Assembly: GCF_014642655.1 (NCBI RefSeq)
Contig: NZ_BMIR01000003.1
Span: 124,001-188,000 of the forward strand
DNA: 64,000 nucleotides
Direction of reading: 5' to 3'
Source: Pullulanibacillus camelliae
Lineage (GTDB): Bacteria > Bacillota > Bacilli > Bacillales > Sporolactobacillaceae
Numbering within the stretch: position 1 is the stretch's first letter; the number at the start of each line of letters is the position of its first letter. The notes beneath the pieces were generated by a model that worked only from the letters and a program-made list of their open reading frames with translations, made no database searches and was not told the origin of the DNA. Positions 7,490-14,291 of the stretch are shown here, in pieces. The position numbers were made by a program, and so were the translations under genes.

Positions 7490-8668
7490 TTATTGAAAAG
7501 ATTCAATGATGGTTCCTAACCGGCGTACTTGGATATCCACTGTGACCTGAACCTTTGTTTCTGGAAAGGTCTCGTCCCAGCGAGGTTCAACTTGTCTCCA
7601 GTAATGTGGGTGATGGTGATAGAGGATATCCCCAAAACCGAAAATATCACTGTTTAGACGTTCTTGTGTGCCTTTTACAGTAGTGACCAGCATGGTTTTG
7701 AGCTTTTTGTTCAATCGATCCTCAAGCATATAGACGTTTTTGAAATTGTTGAGATCGAGTTTACATTCCATATCATCAATATCTGCTGCACCACTCACAT
7801 GAATATCCATCATAGGCTTATTATGGACAATTTTGGATTTTATTTTCGTTTGAAGATTTGAGATTTCAAAGGTGGCTTTACCCTCACGACAATTCACATA
7901 TTCTACGGTTTGTGCAACATGGTTGGTAATCTTGTTGTACCCTTTACTTTCAGATTCATTTAACCAGCCAATTAATCGATCTCTTTTAAAAACGGCGAGA
8001 TCTGTTAATTTTAGCACCGCAGGAATTTGCATGCGTTCTATGTTTTCTGTCGTCTTACCTAGCCTTGGGTTGCCTTCAATTTCAATCCCCGTTAGGACAG
8101 GTTCCTTGCCTGGCGTCAATATGCAGTCCAAGAGGTCATCAATGGTTACTGTACGAGTCGGCGCCCAATTATCTTGAGAATATTTTAGAGAACCATAGAT
8201 TTTATTGGCGGGGATTTTTTCTAAAGGGGTTAAAATATGCAAAATATTAGCCCCTGTACTATGCTTGGCGACCAGTAAATAAAAATCAGTTCTCAGCTCG
8301 TGATCCCGATAAAAGAAGTCTAATGATTTTCGAATGCCTTCTTGCGCCATCGTCTCACCAAAAATAAAAATACGTAGATGAGCAAAATATAAGCGTCTCG
8401 ATACACTGGTAGATAATTTACGAATGGCTTCAAGAATGGTTTTGCCTGTTGCCTGATAAGTAATGGCCGTCACACGGTTTGACGGGTATTGTGAAGCAAT
8501 TTCAGAAGGGCTAAGGAGCTGAACGGTAATCAAATAATCTCCATTGTTGGCCTTATCTATAGCGATGGCATTAACAATTCCCAACTCATTTAATTCCACC
8601 TTATCCCAGCATCCAGATAAAAGGGGGGCGCAGAAAAGAAGAATGGCTACTAATTGCTTGGCCTTCAT
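7490..8668 (-). CDS. Spore germinant receptor C subunit (GerAC-type lipoprotein)
   Basis: A 392-residue lipoprotein of the Ger(x)C family. The signal peptide ends in lipobox LLSGC with Cys20, followed by the family hallmark WDKVELNELGIVNAIAIDK. Later family motifs include the LYFAHLRIFIFGE stretch and the C-terminal region ending VDIQVRRLGTI. C subunits are diacylglycerol-anchored to the outer face of the spore inner membrane and are needed for receptor activity. Its ATG overlaps the gerA stop by 4 bases, so translation is coupled. GGGAGAGCGAAC precedes the start. Length is normal for the family, with no visible damage. Confidence 0.93.
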   Translation of the reverse strand: MKAKQLVAILLFCAPLLSGCWDKVELNELGIVNAIAIDKANNGDYLITVQLLSPSEIASQYPSNRVTAITYQATGKTILEAIRKLSTSVSRRLYFAHLRIFIFGETMAQEGIRKSLDFFYRDHELRTDFYLLVAKHSTGANILHILTPLEKIPANKIYGSLKYSQDNWAPTRTVTIDDLLDCILTPGKEPVLTGIEIEGNPRLGKTTENIERMQIPAVLKLTDLAVFKRDRLIGWLNESESKGYNKITNHVAQTVEYVNCREGKATFEISNLQTKIKSKIVHNKPMMDIHVSGAADIDDMECKLDLNNFKNVYMLEDRLNKKLKTMLVTTVKGTQERLNSDIFGFGDILYHHHPHYWRQVEPRWDETFPETKVQVTVDIQVRRLGTIIESFQ

Positions 8669-10248
8669 GTTCGCTCTCCCTTCCTTTGGGAGCGCATTTT
8701 GCTATGATGACGGTTTGTTTGGTCTTGACGCTCTGTCTCCCTTTTAAAAAGATGAGGACGTGTGATCATTTTCCATTGAGGAACACGTAAAATAGCATCC
8801 TTCTGATCTTGTTTGACATGCGGGCCGAATGGCGCCATGTATGGAACGCCGAAAGACGATAGACTGCATAAATGCATGACTAAAAGAATGAGACCGCCGA
8901 TAATGCCATATAACCCGAAGCTCGCCGCTAAAAGCATAAACGGAAAGCGAATCATACGAATAGAAATCGCCATATTGAAGGCGGGTGTAACAAAGCTGCT
9001 TATGGCTGTTAAAGAAACGACAATGACCATTGCAGGGGAAATTAAGCCGGCTTGAACTGCTGATTCGCCAATAACTAAGGCGCCAACGATGGAAATAGCA
9101 GAGCCGATGGCTTTAGGTAAACGAATGCCTGCCTCACGGAGAATTTCAAAAGTAAATTCCATGATTAAAGCTTCAATAAAGGCAGGAAACGGGGTTGCCT
9201 CCCGTTGTGAAGCGAGGCTGATTAACAAGGGCGTAGGAATCATTTCTTGATGAAACGTTGTAAGTGCAATATACATGGAAGGAACGAGCAGAGACATCAA
9301 TAAGGTGATATATCTGAGAATACGCAGTAGGGTACTGATATCCGCTCTCTGATAATAGTCCTCACTGGATTGAAGAAACTGCACAAACAAAGCAGGTACC
9401 ATTAAGACAAAGGGGGTGCCATCAACAAAGATGGCGACTCGTCCTTCCAGCAAGCCTGCTGCGATCGAATCCGGTCGTTCGGAATTAAATATGGTTGGGA
9501 AAGGGGTAAGGGTTTTATCCTGAATCAACTCCTCAATATAACCGCTCTCTAATATAGCGTCAATTTCAATATTATCTAAGCGGCGGTGGACTTCTTTTAT
9601 TACATTTTCATCAGCAACCCCTTTAATATACATAACAGCAATATCAGTCTTTGTGCGTTCGCCGATTTGTTGCGTTTTGATCCAAAGATTGGGGTCTTTT
9701 ATGCGTCGGCGAACTAAGGTGGTATTGGTTCTTAAGGTTTCTGAAAAGGCCTCCTTGGGGCCTCTAATTACGTTTTGGGAGGAGGTCTCTGTGACGCCTC
9801 GATCTTCCCAGGCTCGTATTCCGGCAGCCATTCCGTTAGGGTGCTCATCAATTAAAAGGATGGCATCTCCTGATAGAAGGTGTGCATATAAATCATTGAA
9901 GCCCTGGAGGTCCTTGACTGAACTGATTGTAAGGACGGATTCTTTAATAAAATCATAAAGGTGCTGTTTGTTGATCTTTTTATCTTTGAAAGTATTCTGT
10001 AGCTTCGTCATCAATGAGCCAAGAACAAATTCTTGAACAGCAGTTTGGTCAATAAGACCATCAATATATAGAAGGCCGATGGTAATTTGGGTTTGGCCGG
10101 CAAGGTGAAAGGTTCGAACAACAAGGTCTGAGCTTTCTCCCAAATCGTGTTTGACTTTATGTATATTTTTTTGCAGATCTGGATAAACGGGATGGTCTTG
10201 CTGAGAAATCGGCTTGTTGTCAGGTGATTTATTTTTTAATTTGAACAT
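8665..10248 (-). CDS. Spore germinant receptor A subunit (GerA family)
   Basis: A 527-residue GerAA-type protein and first gene of the operon. A soluble N-terminal half (about 1-285, with GDAILLIDEHPNGMAAGIRAWEDRGV and RRIKDPNLWIKTQQIG typical of the family) is followed by several membrane helices (about 290-440) and a hydrophilic tail. A subunits form the core of the germinant receptor in the spore inner membrane. AGAAGGTG lies upstream of the ATG. A sigma-G-like promoter ends about 30 bp upstream, consistent with forespore expression. The operon order A-C-D-B is complete. A repeat pair (families B and A) lies directly upstream. Confidence 0.94.
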   Translation of the reverse strand: MFKLKNKSPDNKPISQQDHPVYPDLQKNIHKVKHDLGESSDLVVRTFHLAGQTQITIGLLYIDGLIDQTAVQEFVLGSLMTKLQNTFKDKKINKQHLYDFIKESVLTISSVKDLQGFNDLYAHLLSGDAILLIDEHPNGMAAGIRAWEDRGVTETSSQNVIRGPKEAFSETLRTNTTLVRRRIKDPNLWIKTQQIGERTKTDIAVMYIKGVADENVIKEVHRRLDNIEIDAILESGYIEELIQDKTLTPFPTIFNSERPDSIAAGLLEGRVAIFVDGTPFVLMVPALFVQFLQSSEDYYQRADISTLLRILRYITLLMSLLVPSMYIALTTFHQEMIPTPLLISLASQREATPFPAFIEALIMEFTFEILREAGIRLPKAIGSAISIVGALVIGESAVQAGLISPAMVIVVSLTAISSFVTPAFNMAISIRMIRFPFMLLAASFGLYGIIGGLILLVMHLCSLSSFGVPYMAPFGPHVKQDQKDAILRVPQWKMITRPHLFKRETERQDQTNRHHSKMRSQRKGERT

Positions 10249-10278
10249 ATATTCACCTTCTCACATGATGTTTAACGT

Positions 10279-10308
10279 TATTATGACCAACCTTTATGGA
10301 TTTATTTT
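10279..10308 (-). promoter_or_regulatory. Candidate sigma-G promoter of the germinant receptor operon
   Basis: On the minus strand AAAATA (10303-10308), 17 bp, CATAATA (10279-10285). The -10 fits the forespore CATnnTA consensus exactly and the -35 fits the GnATA-type consensus partly. The predicted start would give a leader of about 23 bases to the gerA ATG. Known GerA-type operons depend on sigma-G. The -35 lies against the edge of repeat B. Confidence 0.45.
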
Positions 10309-10475
10309 GTACTATCAGAATGTATACCTTCGCTGACGCTCATAAGGGAAGAGAGTATAAGGCGGGCTTTGACTTTCGCCACCTGAGGCTTGCGGGCAAC
10401 CTAAGTGTGTGATTGGCAAAAATCACATCAGGCGTAGCAGCGAAGGGGTGCAAGCCAAGCTTTCTAAAAGAAAGT
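10309..10475. repeat. Intergenic repeat family B, copy 2 (full length)
   Basis: About 167 bp, nearly identical to 24442-24606. It contains CCTTCGCTG near the start matched by CAGCGAAGG near the end, GGCTTGC matched by GCAAGCC, an internal TGTGATTGGCAAAAATCACA stem-loop and a terminal CTTTCTAAAAGAAAG stem-loop. The first two pairings cross. It is immediately followed by a family A repeat. No reading frame in it has a ribosome binding site. Confidence 0.8.
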
Positions 10476-10784
10476 GTAAAATTTCTGATCATGAGGACGG
10501 TGCGGATTTCTGCTCCAGGCCGCTCGCTTTCCGCAGGGGAGTGGTAAGCCTCCTCGCGCCTGCGCGCTGCTAAGATCTTACCGATCTCCCACTTCCCGCA
10601 GGATTCTAGTCTCCGCATCATGAGTCAGCGGCGCCCGGGGAACACACGATTTTAGCGTGTTCCGAATCTCGCGCCTTGCGCTCCCATCCACTTGATCAGA
10701 CAATGAAGCCTCTTTCATATTGGACGATGCCCTATACTAAGGACAAGGACCGGGCAAGCTTTTCGCCCGGTTTTTCTTAAAATG
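10476..10784. repeat. Intergenic repeat family A, copy 2 (longest)
   Basis: Runs from AGTGTAAAATTTCTGATCATGAGG through the ctcgctttccgcaggggagtggtaag / cttaccgatctcccacttcccgcagg palindrome and a second hairpin (GGAACACAC...GCGTGTTCC), to GGACCGGGCAAGCTTTTCGCCCGGTTTTTCTT (about 10748-10779), which itself looks like an intrinsic terminator on the plus strand. It parallels 1950-2190 and 15931-16228. A 94-codon frame on the minus strand is only a shadow of the repeat. Confidence 0.78.
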
Positions 10785-10821
10785 AATGGTTGCAGAAAGT
10801 GAAAGTTTACGGGTTAATGAG

Positions 10822-10850
10822 AGACTCCCGTTTTTGCTAAACGGAAGTCT
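10822..10850. terminator. Stem-loop after the Gly/Asn/Trp-rich gene
   Basis: AGACT-C-CCGTTT (10822-10833) pairs with AAACGG-A-AGTCT (10839-10850) with one internal mismatch. It lies 6 bp beyond the minus-strand stop at 10857. The tail is not T-rich, so termination efficiency is uncertain. Confidence 0.5.
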
Positions 10851-10856
10851 GAATGA

Positions 10857-11315
10857 TTAAAACAATCCATTCCCAGGCCAGCTCCCTTGGTTCCCCTGTG
10901 GGAAGAAAGAGGGCATACCCAAGGGAAGTGCTCCTGTATTTTGAAGAGGCCAACCATTATAACCTGTTGGTGTATTATAATTACCGCCAAATAGTTGACC
11001 AAGCCACCCTAACCCATTTGGGTTACCCCAGCCTGCCTGAGGCATGGAAGGTGACGGACTGCCCCAAGTTAGTGGGTTGAGCGGCTGAAATGTATGCGTA
11101 CCTCCTCCCCAATTTTGGGGCGACGTAGAAGGGAGATTTCCCATGAATTGGTTCGCGGTGCCTAACATTTTACCGAGATTTCCGTAGCCCATTGAATTCG
11201 CAAGTGAGCTCCCCATCCCTAAGAGTGGTGTTAATTGACTTAAATTCCATCCATACATTCGATAATCATTGGTAGGAAAGCTGCTAGATGGACTGCCGTT
11301 TCCTGAATACTGCAT
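10857..11315 (-). CDS. Gly/Asn/Pro/Trp-rich low-complexity protein, possibly spore coat
   Basis: A 152-residue protein I do not recognise. It is rich in Gly, Asn, Pro, Ser, Leu and Trp, has no Cys, almost no charged residues, no signal peptide and no long hydrophobic helix. Repeated short patterns such as LTPLLGMG, LNPLTWGSP and NGLGWLGQLFGG suggest a structural protein. The start is well supported: GAGGAGGT sits 6 bases before the ATG. A sequence with the sigma-K-like pattern CATA-N3-TA lies 38 bp upstream (11353-11361), and germination and cortex-lysis genes lie on both sides within 8 kb. Those points suggest, but do not prove, a coat or spore-associated role. Confidence 0.6.
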   Translation of the reverse strand: MQYSGNGSPSSSFPTNDYRMYGWNLSQLTPLLGMGSSLANSMGYGNLGKMLGTANQFMGNLPSTSPQNWGGGTHTFQPLNPLTWGSPSPSMPQAGWGNPNGLGWLGQLFGGNYNTPTGYNGWPLQNTGALPLGMPSFFPQGNQGSWPGNGLF

Positions 11316-11352
11316 AGTGAGACCTCCTCGAGTGCCATAATGTTGCTAGTAC

Positions 11353-11361
11353 TATCCTATG
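11353..11361 (-). promoter_or_regulatory. Possible mother-cell -10 element (CATA-N3-TA)
   Basis: CATAGGATA on the minus strand matches the sigma-K -10 pattern and is correctly spaced to give a short leader before the ribosome binding site at 11321-11330. No convincing -35 (AC) was found at 15-17 bp, so this is tentative. The rest of the 378-bp gap up to glmS holds only a weak AAGCAC/GTGCTT hairpin near 11501-11535 and the strong hairpin at 11624-11672. Confidence 0.25.
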
Positions 11362-11623
11362 GGAATAAGACAAATGAGGAAATTGTCCCATGCCAATATC
11401 CAAACTTAAAGTGGAGCATCTGGGGCAGAACTATATCAGTGCCACTCTCAAGTCCTATCTTTTATGAGATTATTTGAACACTTGGCTCATCCTTTTTCGT
11501 TAAGCACAGCCTGATGGTCGTGCTTTTGTATTCACACCCCAAGGGGCCGGCGAGCCTTAGGTAGCATAAGCCAAAGCTCGAATTAATAAGGGCTTCCACA
11601 AAGTTATAATTCAGACGCTATAA

Positions 11624-11672
11624 GAAGAACCATCTGTCGGGGACTAATGGAGCTTTCGACAGATGGTTCTTC
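11624..11672. terminator. Long perfect hairpin downstream of glmS
   Basis: GAAGAACCATCTGTCG (11624-11639) is perfectly complementary to CGACAGATGGTTCTTC (11657-11672), giving a 16-bp stem with a 17-base loop, 21 bp past the glmS stop. The minus-strand tail is TTATAGCG, poor in U; the plus-strand tail is GGTTTATTTT. It is probably a terminator or 3' stabiliser. Confidence 0.6.
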
Positions 11673-11693
11673 GGTTTATTTTAAGTAATGTCA

Positions 11694-13529
11694 TCATTCA
11701 ACGGTTAAGCTTTTTGCTAAATTACGGGGACGGTCTACATTGTAGCCGCGGACGGTTCCAGCATAATAGGCTAAGAGCTGAAGGGGGATGGCTGCAATAA
11801 TTGGCATGATAAAAGGATGGGCTTGTGGTATGTACAAGACCTCATCAACAATTTCAGCAACAGCGTCATCTCCGATGGTCGTAACCCCAACCACAAAAGC
11901 ATCTCGTGCCTTGATTTCCCGAATATTGCTCACCGCCTTTTCCCTCAAGGCTTCTTGTGTCGCTAAGGCAATAACGGGGACACCTGGTGTGATCAGGGCC
12001 ATCGTGCCATGCTTCATTTCCCCAGAAGCATAAGCATCAGCATGTAAATAGGCAACCTCTTGGAGTTTTAGTGCGCCTTCCAAAGCTAAAACATAGTCTA
12101 AGCCACGACCGATTAAAAAGAGATGACCTTGATCATTGGTAACTTGGGCAAATTGATCAATAGCGTCCTGAGTCATGATCAGTGACTTTTCTACGTCCTC
12201 GGGCAGCTGTCTGAGGGCCTCTATAAATTCTGGGAGTTGCCGCCTGCCAGGCCCCTCAGTTTTTTGTGTTAAGACAATGGCTAATAATAGAAGGGCAGTG
12301 ATATGCGTCGTATAGGCTTTGGTGGCAGCGACAGCAAGCTCTGGACCAGCATGGGTGAAGATTGAACAGTCAGCTTTTCTGGCAATATTTCGGCGCGGAT
12401 TATTTGTAATAGCGATAGTCGGACAGCCGTATTCTTGTGCTTCCTTTAACGCTGATAATGTATCAGCGGTTTCTCCTGATTGGCTGATGACGATCACTAA
12501 GGTATGTTTATCGAGAATGCCATGCTCACAACTGAACTCAGAGGATATCGCCACTTCAACAGGCAGGTCAAGCAACTGCTCTAATACTTTTTTTCCAATG
12601 ATGCCAGAATGATAAGATGTGCCACTTCCAACGATCACAATCTTTTTAAAAGAGGATAGATCATGAGCCTGTAAGAAAGCATCAACCTCAGGTAATCGTA
12701 CCCCATCCTTAGTCAGTCTCTTATCGAGTGTACGCTGAATCGCTTGCGGTTGCTCCATGATCTCCTTTAGCATGTAATGATCATGCTCTTTTAGATGAAT
12801 TTCTTCTTTATCTAATCGAATGGATATTTTTCTGGGCTCAACGCCTTCGCCACTCATTTTTTTGACTATCGCTCGGTCTTGGGTAAGAATAGCCATCTCC
12901 CCATTTTTTATTGGATAGATCTCTTTCGTATAAGAAAGAAGCGCTGGAATATCAGAGGATAGGAATGACTCTTCATGACCGAAACCAAGGATCAATGGAT
13001 TATCCTGAGAAATGGCGATAATGGTATGGGGTTCAAAGGCAGACATGATAGCTAGCGCAAACGCTCCCTTTAGAAGGGGGATGACTTGTCTGACCGTTTC
13101 CTCAAAATTTCCCGTGTCATAATGTGCAAGAAGATAGGGAATAACTTCTGTATCTGTATCTGTTTTCAGAATATATCCGTTCTCTCCTAAAACTTTTTTT
13201 AGCTGATGATAATTCTCGATGATCCCGTTATGAACAACGAAAAACCGCCCATTAGGATCACTTAAAGGGTGTGAGTTCAAGGCAGAGGGAGTCCCGTGGG
13301 AGGCCCATCTGGTATGACCAATGCCTAAATTCCCTTGAGTGATGGGTTCCAAAATAAGAGAAGCCTCCAAATCCTCAATACGTCCTTTTTCTTTGCGAAC
13401 ATTAATATGCTGAAGATCAGAGATGGCTACTCCTGCCGAATCATACCCTCTGTAATCTAATCGTTTTAAACAGTCTAACAGTATGGATTGGGCAGATCGT
13501 TGACCCATATATCCGACTATACCACTCAA
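11694..13529 (-). CDS. glmS: GlmS-type glutamine--fructose-6-phosphate aminotransferase with Ser replacing the catalytic Cys
   Basis: A 611-residue protein aligned end to end with GlmS, which makes glucosamine-6-phosphate for wall synthesis. The glutaminase domain keeps GHTRWASHG, VVHNGIIENY and DTDTEVIPYLL. Two SIS domains keep VGSGTSYHSG, ISQSGETADT, the EGALKLQEVAYLHADAYASGEMKHG region and the C-terminal NLAKSLTVE. The oddity is at the start: TTG (13529) followed by AGT, giving Met-Ser-Gly-Ile-Val-Gly, where the family has Met-Cys-Gly and the Cys becomes the N-terminal nucleophile. A GAGGTGA site lies 6 bases before the TTG; no other start adds a Cys. Glutamine-dependent activity should be impaired. 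No glmS ribozyme is recognisable upstream. It may be a paralogue with another role. Confidence 0.88.
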   Translation of the reverse strand: MSGIVGYMGQRSAQSILLDCLKRLDYRGYDSAGVAISDLQHINVRKEKGRIEDLEASLILEPITQGNLGIGHTRWASHGTPSALNSHPLSDPNGRFFVVHNGIIENYHQLKKVLGENGYILKTDTDTEVIPYLLAHYDTGNFEETVRQVIPLLKGAFALAIMSAFEPHTIIAISQDNPLILGFGHEESFLSSDIPALLSYTKEIYPIKNGEMAILTQDRAIVKKMSGEGVEPRKISIRLDKEEIHLKEHDHYMLKEIMEQPQAIQRTLDKRLTKDGVRLPEVDAFLQAHDLSSFKKIVIVGSGTSYHSGIIGKKVLEQLLDLPVEVAISSEFSCEHGILDKHTLVIVISQSGETADTLSALKEAQEYGCPTIAITNNPRRNIARKADCSIFTHAGPELAVAATKAYTTHITALLLLAIVLTQKTEGPGRRQLPEFIEALRQLPEDVEKSLIMTQDAIDQFAQVTNDQGHLFLIGRGLDYVLALEGALKLQEVAYLHADAYASGEMKHGTMALITPGVPVIALATQEALREKAVSNIREIKARDAFVVGVTTIGDDAVAEIVDEVLYIPQAHPFIMPIIAAIPLQLLAYYAGTVRGYNVDRPRNLAKSLTVE

Positions 13530-13684
13530 TATGCCTCACCTCACATTAAAATAGATGCTTATTTTATCATTTTACTCGGTTTTAACAAAAAAGCCCATAA
13601 GTTTGTAAGGAAAACATAAATGTTCCAGTGGGGATGACATTATAAAGAAAAAGGAGAATGGAGGTAAATCTTATACCAAAGTGA

Positions 13685-13722
13685 TTGACAATTATATTTT
13701 ATAGATATATCTTTTAGATATA
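13685..13722 (+). promoter_or_regulatory. padR-MFS promoter with overlapping palindromic operator
   Basis: TTGACA (13685-13690) stands 17 bp before TATCTT (13708-13713; a TATATC at 13706 is an alternative). A 7-3-7 palindrome, TATATCT-TTT-AGATATA (13706-13722), covers the -10 and the likely start site. PadR repressors of drug exporters often bind such sites in their own promoter, so autorepression of the operon is likely. Confidence 0.6.
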
Positions 13723-13743
13723 AAAAGGAAGGAGCTGTTGGGC

Positions 13744-14289
13744 GTGTATGAGCTCTATATTCTAGGAGAACTGATGGAGCGTAAACTGCATGGTTACCTT
13801 TTACATAGCATTTTAAATCGCGTTGTCGGCCCAATGCGCAGTATCAGTTGGGGCGTTCTCTATCCGTTAATCCATGAGCTTGAGGAAAATGGGTATATTG
13901 AACAAGCTCCTGAAGGCCCTAAAGAGAGGAGAGGAAAAAAGAAAAAGACGTATCAAGTCACTGAAGATGGTAAAGAGCGCTTTAAACGGCTGATGGAGGA
14001 ACCGATTGAGTATAAAGCCGACTATGAGCTTCACTTCTATATCAAAATGGCTAATTTCGATCATGTTTCTGACGATGTGAAAATTGTGATTTATTATCAG
14101 TACTTGGATTATCTAAAAAGTATCCAAAGATATATTGATGAACAAGCGGTGCATGTTGCTGCTCAAGAAAGTATACCTGAGAGTGAAAAGTACTATTTAT
14201 CCAACATTTATGAGCATCGTCGCTCTCAAAATGAAATAGGTATTGCCTGGGTAACAAAACAAGTGGAAGCAATAAAGGAGAAAAGATAA
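13744..14289 (+). CDS. PadR-family transcriptional regulator
   Basis: A 181-residue PadR-type repressor. The N-terminal winged helix is typical (YELYILGELMERKLHGYLLHSIL, SWGVLYPLIHELEENGYIE, a wing of GKKKKTYQVTEDGKERF), and the C-terminal half is the helical dimerisation domain. GTG at 13744 is chosen because GGAAGGAG lies 9 bases upstream, whereas the TTG at 13738 would be only 3 bases away. The downstream MFS exporter begins 2 bp after its stop, so this is the usual PadR-exporter operon in which the regulator senses a substrate of the pump. A palindrome over its promoter suggests autoregulation. The inducer is unknown. Confidence 0.88.
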   Translation: MYELYILGELMERKLHGYLLHSILNRVVGPMRSISWGVLYPLIHELEENGYIEQAPEGPKERRGKKKKTYQVTEDGKERFKRLMEEPIEYKADYELHFYIKMANFDHVSDDVKIVIYYQYLDYLKSIQRYIDEQAVHVAAQESIPESEKYYLSNIYEHRRSQNEIGIAWVTKQVEAIKEKR

Positions 14290-14291
14290 AT

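Noticed and set aside
9653-9958. Plus-strand 101-codon frame within gerA
   Set aside because: Antisense shadow of a well-conserved coding region, no start signal.
10340-10621. Minus-strand 93-codon frame
   Set aside because: Spans the junction of a family B and a family A repeat; composition and lack of a start site mark it as a by-product.
12319-12612. Plus-strand 97-codon frame within glmS
   Set aside because: Antisense to conserved SIS-domain codons; no family resemblance.
13690-13722. Operator shared by padR and the divergent glmS-type gene
   Set aside because: The palindrome lies about 175 bp from the glmS start and I could not define a glmS promoter overlapping it.
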